The notes under the pieces are model-generated. The model searched no databases. It saw nothing but the letters and a program-made list of their open reading frames with translations, and was not told the DNA's origin. The position numbers and the translations under genes were made by a program. From Bradyrhizobium lupini (lineage in GTDB: Bacteria > Pseudomonadota > Alphaproteobacteria > Rhizobiales > Xanthobacteraceae), in assembly GCF_040939785.1 (NCBI RefSeq), contig NZ_CP162553.1, positions 3,534,001 through 3,598,000 on the forward strand: 64,000 nt of DNA, written 5' to 3'. Numbering within the stretch: the first letter of the stretch is position 1; each line of letters begins with the position of its first letter. Below are positions 10,745 to 18,995 of the stretch, one piece after another.

Positions 10745-12040
10745 GTGGCGCCCATCCAGTACATTGTCGAGGGCGGTCACCGGCTCTCGGGCTCGATCGA
10801 GCCTTCCGGCAACAAGAATGCGGCCCTGCCGATCATCGCGGCAGCCCTGCTCACCGAGCATCCGGTGACGCTGGAGAACGTGCCGCGGATCCGCGACACC
10901 GAGACGCTGGTCGAGCTGATCCGCTCGGTCGGCGCGGCGGCGGAATGGACCGCCCGCAACACGCTTCATATTCACGCCAAGAGCATCCGCGCCGCCGATC
11001 TCGATCCTGATCTGTGCGTGCGCATCCGCGCCTCGATCCTGCTCGCCGGCCCCCTGCTCGCCCGCTGCGGCGAAGTGATGCTACCGCCGCCCGGCGGCGA
11101 CGTCATCGGCCGCCGAAGGCTCGACACGCATGTGCTCGCACTCGAGCAGTTGGGAGCCAAGGTCACCGCGACCGACCGGCTCGAATTCCGCGCTTCGAAA
11201 CTGACCGGCGCCGACGTGTTCCTGGACGAGCCCAGCGTGACCGCGACCGAGAACGCGCTGGTCGCAGCCGTCGCCGCCCAAGGCACCACCTATTTGCGCA
11301 ACGCCGCGTCCGAGCCGCATGTGCAGGACCTCGCCAACTTCCTGGTCGCGCTCGGCGCAGGGATCGAGGGCATCGGCACCAACACCATGATCGTGCACGG
11401 TCCGGCGACGCTGGGCGGCGCGACCTACCGGATCCAGCCCGACCATATCGAGGTCGGCTCGCTGATCGGACTCGCGGCCGTGACGCGGTCGCCGCTTCGC
11501 ATCGTGCGCGCGGGCGTCGAGCATCTGCGCTCGATCCGCATGGGATTCGAACGGCTCGGCATCGTCTGCCGCATCGAGGGCGACGATCTCATCGTGCCAT
11601 CAAACCAGACGCTGAAGATCCAGGACGATTTTGGCGGCCACGTGCCGAAGCTGGAAGACCAGCCCTGGCCGGCCTTCCCGGCCGATCTGATGTCGATCGC
11701 GATCGTCACCGCCACGCAATGCGAGGGCGTGATCCTGATGTTCGAGAAGATGTTCGAATCGCGGATGTTCTTCGTCGACAAGCTGATCGCGATGGGCGCG
11801 CGTATCGTGCTCTGTGACCCCCATCGCGCCATCATCGCCGGCCCCAGCCGCCTGCGCGGTGCATCGATGATCTCGCCCGACATTCGCGCCGGCATGGCCA
11901 TGCTGCTCGCGGCCGTCTGCGCCGAGGGCACCTCCACGATCAACAACGCCGACCAGATCGAGCGCGGCTACGAGCGCATCGACGAGCGCCTCAACGCGCT
12001 CGGCGCGAAGATCAGGCGCGTGCCTGAACGGAAGGGCTGA
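10745..12040 (+). CDS. murA: UDP-GlcNAc 1-carboxyvinyltransferase (MurA), Cys-to-Asp active site
   Basis: MurA transfers enolpyruvate from PEP to UDP-GlcNAc, the first committed step of peptidoglycan synthesis, in the cytoplasm. The 431-residue product has the substrate Lys-Asn pair in SGNKNAALPI (residues 22-31), Arg in RIRASIL, the general-base Asp in WPAFPADLMS, and the C-terminal Arg in PDIRAGMAML. The catalytic loop, usually GGCxIGxRPVDxH, reads GGDVIGRRRLDTH, so the usual Cys (C115 in E. coli) is Asp at residue 119 (codon 11099-11101). Asp at this position is known to keep activity and confer fosfomycin resistance in some bacteria. GTG 10745 is chosen because the MurA N-terminus begins there. 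It could be a second, diverged MurA. Confidence 0.9.
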   Translation: MAPIQYIVEGGHRLSGSIEPSGNKNAALPIIAAALLTEHPVTLENVPRIRDTETLVELIRSVGAAAEWTARNTLHIHAKSIRAADLDPDLCVRIRASILLAGPLLARCGEVMLPPPGGDVIGRRRLDTHVLALEQLGAKVTATDRLEFRASKLTGADVFLDEPSVTATENALVAAVAAQGTTYLRNAASEPHVQDLANFLVALGAGIEGIGTNTMIVHGPATLGGATYRIQPDHIEVGSLIGLAAVTRSPLRIVRAGVEHLRSIRMGFERLGIVCRIEGDDLIVPSNQTLKIQDDFGGHVPKLEDQPWPAFPADLMSIAIVTATQCEGVILMFEKMFESRMFFVDKLIAMGARIVLCDPHRAIIAGPSRLRGASMISPDIRAGMAMLLAAVCAEGTSTINNADQIERGYERIDERLNALGAKIRRVPERKG

Positions 12041-12049
12041 GGCGCTTCT

Positions 12050-12066
12050 TCCCTTCTCCCCTTGTG
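12050..12066. repeat. Palindromic repeat family C, fragment
   Basis: CCTTCTCCCCTTGTGGGAGAAGG is a hairpin of the same family as 2889-3053, inverted relative to the unit at 12192-12255. With it, this makes a facing pair between murA and the MATE gene. Confidence 0.6.
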
Positions 12067-12081
12067 GGAGAAGGTGGCGTA

Positions 12082-12104
12082 GGCGGCCTTTGGCCGCCGT
12101 TTTT
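12082..12104 (+). terminator. Intrinsic terminator after murA
   Basis: GGCGGCC (12082-12088), loop TTT, GGCCGCC (12092-12098), then G and five T. A strong 7-bp GC stem followed by a T-run 42 bases after the murA stop. Confidence 0.75.
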
Positions 12105-12191
12105 GAGAACGCCGAAGCTTCGCATCGGCTATAGCGCGGGATGAGGGGTTGCTTCAGCGAGTCCTGCTGCTTGAGGGCCGTACGCGGAGAG

Positions 12192-12255
12192 ATCCCCCTC
12201 ACCCGTCTCGCCGCTGCTGCGGCGAGCCACCCTCTCCCGCAAGGGGAGAGGGAGA
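12192..12255. repeat. Palindromic repeat family C, copy upstream of MATE gene
   Basis: CCCCCTCACCCGTCTCGCCG, an inner CGGCGAG inverse, then CCCTCTCCCGCAAGGGGAGAG. Same plan as the units around the DUF559 remnant. Confidence 0.75.
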
Positions 12256-12265
12256 AGACCAAGCC

Positions 12266-13696
12266 ATGTTTTCGTCGCCCGGCTGTGCTATTGACCCGGC
12301 CATGCTCGACACCGTCCAGCCTCGTTCGCAGCCGCAAGCCGGCGTGCCGCCAAATCCTCTCGCCGACGAATTCGTCGCGACGCTGCGGCTGGCCGTGCCG
12401 ATGATGCTGACGCAGCTCGGGCAGATCGCGATGATCACGACCGATCTCGCGCTGATCGGGCGGCTCGGCGAGAGCGCGGTCGCAGCAGCAGCGCTGGCGC
12501 ACACGGTCTATTTCGTCAGCTTCACCTTCGGGCTCGGATTGATGACGGCGGTGTCGCCGCTGGTCGCGCAAGCCTTCGGCGCCGGCGATGTCAGGCGCAT
12601 CCGCCGCTCTCTGCGCGTCGGCTTGTGGGTCGCGTTGCTGATCTCGCTGCCGATGATGGCCTCGCCGCTCTATGGCGAGCACATCCTGGTCGCACTCGGT
12701 CAGGCGCCGCACTCGGCCGCGCTCGCCCAGCGCTATCTGAATGGGCTGGCCTGGGGCATCGCGCCGGCGCTCGGGTTCATCGCGCTGCGCAGCATGATGA
12801 GCGCGGTGAACCGGCCGCAGGCCCCGCTATGGATCACGCTCGCGGCGATCCCCGTCAATGCCGCGCTGGTCTACGCCCTGATCCACGGCCTGTTCGGCCT
12901 GCCGGAGCTCGGTCTGTTCGGCGCAGGGCTTGCGACCACCATCGTCAATCTCGGCACGTTCGTCGCCACGCTCGCCATTGCGGGGCTGCGCAAGCCGTTC
13001 GCGGATTATCGTCCGCTTGCCCATCTCTGGCGGATCGACTGGCCCCTGATGCACAAGCTCATCGCGATCGGCGCCCCGATCTCGTTCTCGCTGCTGCTGG
13101 AATATGGCCTGTTCTCTTCGGCGGCGCTGCTGATGGGGTTGATCTCGACCACGGCGCTCGCGGCGCATCAGATCGCGCTCCAGGTCACCGCCGTGCTGTT
13201 CATGGTCCCGCTCGGCATCGGCATGGCAGCCACGGTGCGGGTCGGCCACGCCTTCGGCCGGGGCGACCCGGCTGCGGTGAGGCGCGCAGGTCTCGTGGCA
13301 GCCGTGATCGGGATCGCGTTCGTCTCGGCCCTCACCGTCGCAATCATTCTCGGCCGCTATGAGCTCGGACGGCTGTTCTTCGGCAGCGGCGAGGCGAGCA
13401 TGGCGACCGTCGAGCTGACTGCAACGCTGCTGCTGGTCGGCGCGACCTTCTTCATCGCCGATGCCATCCAGACCATCATGGGCGGCGCACTGCGCGGCAT
13501 CAATGACACCAGGATGACGTTGGTATTCGCCGCGATCGGCTACTGGTGCGTGGGCTTTCCCATCGCCTGGTTGCTCGCTTTTCACGCTGATTTCGGCGCG
13601 GTCGGTGTCTGGATCGGACTGTCGATCGGATCGTTCGTCTATGCCGGACTTCTGATCTTGCGCTTCCGGATGCTGACGCGCAAACTGGCGGGATGA
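12266..13696 (+). CDS. MATE-family multidrug/toxin efflux protein
   Basis: An integral inner-membrane antiporter of the MATE family (NorM/DinF-like), expected to export cationic compounds in exchange for Na+ or H+. The 476-residue product has about twelve hydrophobic segments. The family hallmark is at the N-terminus, RLAVPMMLTQLGQIAMITTD, and again in the second half near PISFSLLLEYGLFSSAALLMG, reflecting the internal duplication. ATG 12266 is preceded by GGGAGAAG; ATG 12302 is a possible alternative nearer the conserved part. The stop overlaps the start of the next gene by ATGA, so the next two genes are probably co-transcribed. The substrate is unknown. Confidence 0.88.
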   Translation: MFSSPGCAIDPAMLDTVQPRSQPQAGVPPNPLADEFVATLRLAVPMMLTQLGQIAMITTDLALIGRLGESAVAAAALAHTVYFVSFTFGLGLMTAVSPLVAQAFGAGDVRRIRRSLRVGLWVALLISLPMMASPLYGEHILVALGQAPHSAALAQRYLNGLAWGIAPALGFIALRSMMSAVNRPQAPLWITLAAIPVNAALVYALIHGLFGLPELGLFGAGLATTIVNLGTFVATLAIAGLRKPFADYRPLAHLWRIDWPLMHKLIAIGAPISFSLLLEYGLFSSAALLMGLISTTALAAHQIALQVTAVLFMVPLGIGMAATVRVGHAFGRGDPAAVRRAGLVAAVIGIAFVSALTVAIILGRYELGRLFFGSGEASMATVELTATLLLVGATFFIADAIQTIMGGALRGINDTRMTLVFAAIGYWCVGFPIAWLLAFHADFGAVGVWIGLSIGSFVYAGLLILRFRMLTRKLAG

Positions 13697-14181
13697 ACGG
13701 GACCGTCCGCGAAGTCATCCCCGATGTCGACGCCGGCACGCTGCTGGCCGGTGCGCAATTCATCGACGCCTTTCGCGTGGAGATCGGCACAGCACCGGTG
13801 AATGCCCGCGAGGCCTGCACCAGGATGCTGTTGCACGGACCGCGCTGGATCGGTGCACTGACACGCCTGCGCAACATCCTCGTGAGGCCCTTTGGATTGA
13901 AGACATCGGGTGAAGGCGCACCAGCGCCGGGCGGCCTGATCGGCTTGTTTCCGGTGCTGAGCGAAACGCCGGAGCAGCTGGTCGCCGGCTTCAATGATTA
14001 TCATCTCGACTTCCGCATCGTGGTCGATGTCGCCGGCGAAGCGGTGCTGCGCCACGTCACCCTGACCACGCTGGTGCGGACCAACAATCGGCTGGGCCGC
14101 GCCTATCTCGCGTTCATCACGCCCTTCCACAAGCTCGTCGCCCGCAGCATGATGGGGCGGCTCGCGGAGCCGGCCCGATGA
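13693..14181 (+). CDS. DUF2867 domain protein
   Basis: A 162-residue protein that resembles the DUF2867 family, whose biochemical role is not established. Visible features are the motif PFGLKTSGEG, then GLIGLFPVLSETPEQLVAGF, and DYHLDFRIVVDVAG followed by a beta-strand-rich end (VLRHVTLTTLV). No signal peptide or membrane segment is seen. It overlaps the MATE gene by ATGA at its start and the next gene by ATGA at its end, so translational coupling is likely. A soluble single-domain ligand-binding fold is possible but is inference. Confidence 0.75.
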   Translation: MNGTVREVIPDVDAGTLLAGAQFIDAFRVEIGTAPVNAREACTRMLLHGPRWIGALTRLRNILVRPFGLKTSGEGAPAPGGLIGLFPVLSETPEQLVAGFNDYHLDFRIVVDVAGEAVLRHVTLTTLVRTNNRLGRAYLAFITPFHKLVARSMMGRLAEPAR

Positions 14182-14828
14182 CGCTCTCCGTCGACCTCTT
14201 CTACTCCTTTCGCAGCCCGTTCAGCTATCTGGCGTTGCCGAAAACGCTCAACCTGGTCGAAACCTACGATCTGACGGTGAATTTGCGGCCGGTCTATCCG
14301 CTCGCAGTCCGTGTGCCCGGGTTTTTCAAGAAGGCCAGCCCGAACTTCATTCGCTATGTGGTGCTCGACAGCACGCGCGTGGCGCAGCACGAAGGCATTC
14401 CGTTCCGCTTTCCCAGGCCCGATCCGATCGTGCAGGACAAGGTGACGTTCGAGGTCGCGGCGGAGCAGCCCTACATCCACCGTCTGACCCGGCTTGGTGC
14501 CATGGCGCAGCTCGAGGGACGCTCGCTCGCATTCACCGATGCAATCGCCCGCGTGCTGTGGGACGGCTCGGTGTCGGGCTGGAACGAAGGCGATCATCTC
14601 GGGCGCGGCGCCGAAAAGGCCGGCTTCGATCTCGCCGCGATGGATGCCGCAATCACCGCGGACCCTGATCGCTACGAGCAGGTGATCACGGAGAACGAGA
14701 AGGACCACGCCGCCTCCGGCCATTGGGGCGTGCCGACCTTCGTGTTCGACAACGAGCCGTTCTTCGGCCAGGACCGCATCGATTTGCTGGTCTGGCGCAT
14801 GCAGGGCAAGGACCTGATGCGGCGCTAG
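14178..14828 (+). CDS. DsbA-family / 2-hydroxychromene-2-carboxylate isomerase-like protein
   Basis: A 216-residue thioredoxin-fold protein of the DsbA/GST-kappa group. The N-terminus SVDLFYSFRSPFSYLAL carries Ser in place of the redox Cys pair, as in glutathione-dependent 2-hydroxychromene-2-carboxylate isomerases. The C-terminal cis-Pro strand region is GHWGVPTFVFDNEPFFGQDR, where VP is the conserved turn. Such enzymes act in aromatic degradation (naphthalene-type pathways), but no pathway partners are present, so the substrate is unknown. It is the last gene of the ATGA-coupled trio and ends head-on against the FUSC gene, whose stop begins at 14830. Confidence 0.8.
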   Translation: MTLSVDLFYSFRSPFSYLALPKTLNLVETYDLTVNLRPVYPLAVRVPGFFKKASPNFIRYVVLDSTRVAQHEGIPFRFPRPDPIVQDKVTFEVAAEQPYIHRLTRLGAMAQLEGRSLAFTDAIARVLWDGSVSGWNEGDHLGRGAEKAGFDLAAMDAAITADPDRYEQVITENEKDHAASGHWGVPTFVFDNEPFFGQDRIDLLVWRMQGKDLMRR

Positions 14829-14829
14829 C

Positions 14830-15945
14830 TCACTCGGCCAAGCGCGCTGACTTGTCCGACGAGGCTTCCGACCACTCGCCGACGACGCGATCGAGATCGC
14901 AGAGATTCTGGTGCATCTGCTCCAGCGAGAAGCCGATCGCGAAGAAGCGCTCGGCGGTGTCGCTCGGCTGGCCGCGGATCAGGCCGTCCTGGCGAACGGC
15001 GGCAACCGCCTCGGCGTAATGCTGGAGCGCGACGTGCACGGGATGAATCGGCGGCGCGCCGGCACCAGCCCGCAACGCTTCGGCCGCCGAGCGCAGAAAG
15101 CGCACGATCGCCGCACTGACCTCCGCCAGCGGCGCGGCGAGCCGCATCTGCACCTCGGCCGGCAACGGCACCACGGTCGAGCGGCCGATCATCACGACGT
15201 CGTGGCGCAGCCGTAGGATCGTTCGCAGCAAGGGACCGGTGTCGGGCCCGCTTGACAGGCGCGCGGCCCGCTCGCGCTCGGCTTCGGCACCGATCGCATT
15301 CATGCCCACCATCGCGGTGCCGATGCCGTCCTGGATCCGGTGCAGCGCATCGTTGTCGCGGCCGCGCGTGAGACCCGCGAGCAGCTCGGTGAAGGCGTCC
15401 GCGATCAGCTCGAGCAGCCTTGCCGCGCTGGCGCGGATCTGGCGCACCGCGCGCGAGGGCAGCACCAGGAACGAGACCAGCAATCCCGTGATTGCGCCGA
15501 CCCCGACCTCGCTGACCCGATCGATTGCCGATGTCATGGGATCGGAATGATGCATCGTCGGAACCAGCAGCACGATGATGGCGGTGACCGTCGCTGCATT
15601 GAGGCTCGGGTTGATCGCGGCGACGAAGGCGAGTGGCGCGACCGCCAGCACCAGCAGGCCCAACAGGCCGGCCTCGGTCGAATAAGGGATCAGGATCGCG
15701 ATGGCGCCCCCATAGATGGCGCCGCCGATGGTGCCGAGCACGTAATCGCGCGTCGCCTTCAGCGAGCGCCCGACGCTCAACTGGGTCACGATCAGCGAGG
15801 TCAGCACCGCCCAGAGCGGCAGCAGCAGATGCAGCGCGGTGGCGATCGCGTAGGCCGCGGTGGCCGCGACCGTGACCCGGATCGCCAGGCCCAGTTGCGT
15901 TCGCCGCGCCCGGACCCGGTCGAACACATCTTTTGGAAGTCCCAT
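14830..15945 (-). CDS. FUSC-family inner-membrane protein
   Basis: A 371-residue membrane protein of the FUSC (fusaric acid resistance/aromatic acid exporter-like) family. Five or six hydrophobic segments lie in the first half (around VTVAATAAYAIATALHLLLP and LWAVLTSLIVTQLSVGRSL). The soluble C-terminal half is helical. The segment LSVGRSLKATRDYVLGTIGG is typical of the family. ATG 15945 gives MGLPKDVFDRV; the frame extends to 16062, but those residues are not membrane-like and overlap the divergent promoter region. It is transcribed divergently from the MmgE/PrpD gene across 118 bases. Confidence 0.85.
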   Translation of the reverse strand: MGLPKDVFDRVRARRTQLGLAIRVTVAATAAYAIATALHLLLPLWAVLTSLIVTQLSVGRSLKATRDYVLGTIGGAIYGGAIAILIPYSTEAGLLGLLVLAVAPLAFVAAINPSLNAATVTAIIVLLVPTMHHSDPMTSAIDRVSEVGVGAITGLLVSFLVLPSRAVRQIRASAARLLELIADAFTELLAGLTRGRDNDALHRIQDGIGTAMVGMNAIGAEAERERAARLSSGPDTGPLLRTILRLRHDVVMIGRSTVVPLPAEVQMRLAAPLAEVSAAIVRFLRSAAEALRAGAGAPPIHPVHVALQHYAEAVAAVRQDGLIRGQPSDTAERFFAIGFSLEQMHQNLCDLDRVVGEWSEASSDKSARLAE

Positions 15946-16063
15946 CGTGGAATATCCCGATCCTCTTGGAGCCTGCCAAAAGCATAGCTGATGCCCGCAG
16001 CCCATGGCCGCTTGAAAGGCCAAATCAGCCCGCCTAACTTGCGCGCCAAAACGAGGAAACACG

Positions 16064-17431
16064 ATGGCCCACGAAACCGCAACGCTCGCTGCCTATGTCT
16101 TCAATCTGAAATACGGGGATATTCCGGCGGAAGTGCTGGATCGCGCAAAGGTGCTGACGCTGGACTTCCTCGGCAGCGCCATCCGCGCCCGCAGCGAAGC
16201 GGAATCGACCCCCTCGATCCTGAAGATGCTGGAGGCGCTCGCGCTCGACACCAGCGGCGAATCCACCGTGTTCGGCGACAGCAAGACCTGGACGCCGGCG
16301 GTCGCGGCGCTGCTCAACGGCGCGCTCGGCCATTCCCTCGACTTCGACGACACCCATGCGGACTCCTCGCTGCACCCGAGCGCGCCGGTCGTTCCGGCCG
16401 CCTTCGCCATCGGCGAGATGGTCGGCGCGTCGGGCCGCGACGTGCTGACCGCGATCGTTGCGGGCTATGAGGTCTGCTGCCGGCTCGGCAACGCGCTCGA
16501 CCCGACCTCGCATTATGCGCGCGGCTTCCATCCGACCGCCACCGCTGGCACCTATGGCGCAGCAGCGGCCGCCGGAAAACTGTTCGGCCTGTCCGAGCAA
16601 CAGCTCATCGCCGCCTTCGGCGTCGCCGGCAGCCAGGCCGCGGGCTCGCTGCAATTCCTGGTCAATGGCGCCTGGAACAAGCGCTACCAGGTCGGAGCCG
16701 CCGCGATGAATGGCGTGATCGCCGCGACGCTGGCGCGCAACGACTTCGTCGGGGCGACGGAATCCGTGGAGGGCAAACATGGCCTGCTCGCCGGCTACAC
16801 CGACGATGCGCATCCCGACAAGGCGGTCGCCGAGCTCGGCAAGACCTACGAGACCATGAAGATCGGCGTCAAACCGTATCCGAGCTGCCGCTACACTCAC
16901 GCCGCGATCGACGCGCTGATCGCAATGCGGCGCGAGCACAATCTGACGCCCGATCAGGTCAAGCGGGTCGAAATCGGCCTGCATCGCAACGGCATCACGC
17001 TCACCGGCGACGCCGCGACCAAGCGCCACCCGACCTCGATCGTCGGCGGCCAGTTCTCGATGTTCTTCACCGGCGCGCTCGCGCTCGACCAGGGCTCATT
17101 TGGCTGGGACGACTACAATCGTCTTGGCGACGCCGCCATCGACGCACTCGCCGACAAGTTCGACGTAGTGCAGGACGATCGCCTCGAAATCGGCCGCACC
17201 CACCCCTTTGGCGCGCGCGTGAGTATCACGACGGACGACGGCGTGCATGAGCGGCTCTACGCCGATCCCTCGGGAGAGCCGACCTCGTTCCCGGATGCAC
17301 AGGCGATGCAGCAAAAATTCTTGACGCTGGCACGCCCGGTGCTGAATGCGCGCGCGGAGAAATTCGCGGACGCGATCATGACGCTGGAGCGGTTCGATCG
17401 CGTGGCAAAGGCGACGGAGCTGGGAAGGTAA
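16064..17431 (+). CDS. MmgE/PrpD family protein
   Basis: A 455-residue member of the MmgE/PrpD family, which includes 2-methylcitrate dehydratase and cis-aconitate decarboxylase. Recognisable elements are VLTLDFLGSAIRAR near the N-terminus, the family motif LNGALGHSLDFDDTH (around residues 86-100), GYEVCCRLG, GFHPTATAGTYGAAAAAGKL, and KPYPSCRYTHAAIDA. No methylcitrate synthase or lyase is nearby, so the substrate cannot be assigned; many stand-alone homologues in proteobacteria have unknown substrates. It is divergent from the FUSC gene and convergent with the serine hydrolase. Confidence 0.9.
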   Translation: MAHETATLAAYVFNLKYGDIPAEVLDRAKVLTLDFLGSAIRARSEAESTPSILKMLEALALDTSGESTVFGDSKTWTPAVAALLNGALGHSLDFDDTHADSSLHPSAPVVPAAFAIGEMVGASGRDVLTAIVAGYEVCCRLGNALDPTSHYARGFHPTATAGTYGAAAAAGKLFGLSEQQLIAAFGVAGSQAAGSLQFLVNGAWNKRYQVGAAAMNGVIAATLARNDFVGATESVEGKHGLLAGYTDDAHPDKAVAELGKTYETMKIGVKPYPSCRYTHAAIDALIAMRREHNLTPDQVKRVEIGLHRNGITLTGDAATKRHPTSIVGGQFSMFFTGALALDQGSFGWDDYNRLGDAAIDALADKFDVVQDDRLEIGRTHPFGARVSITTDDGVHERLYADPSGEPTSFPDAQAMQQKFLTLARPVLNARAEKFADAIMTLERFDRVAKATELGR

Positions 17432-17437
17432 AGCACC

Positions 17438-18913
17438 TCAATCCATCCCCGCCACCTTCCCTTTAGCGCGCGTTGCCGCAATCACATCCCGCACCAGATC
17501 AAACACACCGTCCGCTTCCGGCGGTGAGTTCGGCGAACGGCCGAGCCGCACGATCACGAGTCGTTCCGACGGAATCACGATCGTATACTGCCCGATCGTG
17601 CCCTTGGCGAAGAAGGCATCGCGCGGCCAGCCGTGATCGACGCGAAAGGTCGCGCCAAAGCTGTCGCCCTGGTTGGTCCAGAATCCGGCGCCGATACCGA
17701 CCCAGGCATTGGGCGTCGCCGACGCCGAGTAATTCACCCAGCCCTCGGGCAGGATGCGTCGGCCGCCGGCGACGCCATCGTTGAGATAGAGTTGGCCGAA
17801 GCGTGCCCAGTCGCGCGCGGATGCGAGCATCTCGCTCGACCCCTCGATCGTGCCGGCGCCGTCGAGCTGGAGCGTGACGTGTCGCATGCCAAGCGGCGCG
17901 AACAATTCGCGGCGCGCGAAGGCAAGCGCTCCTTCGGGATTGCCGCCGGCGGCATTGCGGATCAGATGCGCGAGCATGATGGTGTTGGCATCGTGATAAT
18001 TCCACACGGTGCCCGGCGCGGTCGCAAGCGGCATGCTCGCTGCATAGGCGGCCATGTCGGCCTCCACGAATTTCATGCGATTGACCGGCTCGAAGGCGGA
18101 GCCAAGCGAGGCCTGAAGCGAGCTGCCGAGTGCCAGGCCCGCGGTGTGGCGCAGCAATTGATCGACGGTGATGGCGTGACGCGGATCGTCCGGATTTGTC
18201 CAGGCGGCGACCGGTGCGGGCCCGTCGAGCTTCAGTCGGCCCTGGCGCACGAGGATCCCGGTGAGAGCCGAGATCACGGACTTGGTCATGGAGAAGCCGA
18301 GCAGCGGCGTCTCCGGTCCGATGCCGTCCGCATAGCGCTCCGCGATGATGCGGCCCGACTTCATGACGACAATTGCGCGGGTGCGGCGGAATGGCGGCGA
18401 TGTCGGCTCGGCGAAGGCGCGATCGAGCGCGGCTGACAGTTCCGGGCTTTGCGGCGACACGACCGCGGGGCCGGCGATCTCGGGCAGCAACGCCGGCTGC
18501 CTGTCACCAGGCGGCAGCCTGACGTCGGCGATCTCAGCACCGTGCTCGAGTGTGCAGCCGAGGCCCTCGCGATAGATGGCATGGCTGCGGCCAATGCCGA
18601 ACAGCGTCACCGTGACGTCCTTGCGCGCGCGATCGACCTGATAGTCCATCGCCCAGGTGAGCAGACCGGCGCCCGGCATCGCATCGGCGGTCTCGGTCAG
18701 GTTGCGCCTGATATCGAGGCCCGAGACAAACGTCTCCGAGCAGAGCACGTCGGCGATGAAGCCGGTGGCGACCTTGGGCAGGTCATGGGCGCGAACCGCG
18801 CCGAGCGCGAGGCCGGCAAAGGCGACGGTGGTGATGAGAAGGACGATCTTGCGGCGGCGGGTCACGGGCTTGCTCCGGCTTGAGGCGCGTGCCGGAGACG
18901 AAGCGGCATTCAC
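17438..18913 (-). CDS. Beta-lactamase-fold serine hydrolase, membrane-anchored or exported
   Basis: A 491-residue class C beta-lactamase-like hydrolase (penicillin-binding/esterase superfamily). A basic stretch plus one hydrophobic segment (RRRKIVLLITTVAFAGLALG, about residues 20-40) suggests export or membrane anchoring. After an N-terminal region of about 190 residues comes the catalytic SxxK motif as LGFSMTKSVISALTG, then DQLLRHTAGLALG, and a Tyr motif in WNYHDANT. It resembles 6-aminohexanoate-dimer hydrolase-like or peptidase-like proteins; the substrate is unknown. It converges on the MmgE/PrpD gene with only 6 bases between stops. Confidence 0.85.
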   Translation of the reverse strand: MNAASSPARASSRSKPVTRRRKIVLLITTVAFAGLALGAVRAHDLPKVATGFIADVLCSETFVSGLDIRRNLTETADAMPGAGLLTWAMDYQVDRARKDVTVTLFGIGRSHAIYREGLGCTLEHGAEIADVRLPPGDRQPALLPEIAGPAVVSPQSPELSAALDRAFAEPTSPPFRRTRAIVVMKSGRIIAERYADGIGPETPLLGFSMTKSVISALTGILVRQGRLKLDGPAPVAAWTNPDDPRHAITVDQLLRHTAGLALGSSLQASLGSAFEPVNRMKFVEADMAAYAASMPLATAPGTVWNYHDANTIMLAHLIRNAAGGNPEGALAFARRELFAPLGMRHVTLQLDGAGTIEGSSEMLASARDWARFGQLYLNDGVAGGRRILPEGWVNYSASATPNAWVGIGAGFWTNQGDSFGATFRVDHGWPRDAFFAKGTIGQYTIVIPSERLVIVRLGRSPNSPPEADGVFDLVRDVIAATRAKGKVAGMD

Positions 18914-18995
18914 GCGATGCCCGCTCGCCGGATTTGGAAAACGGCAGAGCCGAAAGCAGCGAGACGCTCGCCGATTCTGAAATAAGCTAGATATT

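Noticed and set aside
14178..14828. Oxidising DsbA disulfide-forming enzyme
   Set aside because: The CxxC pair is absent (a Ser replaces it, SFRSPFSY) and no signal peptide is present, so a GST-kappa/isomerase role fits better.
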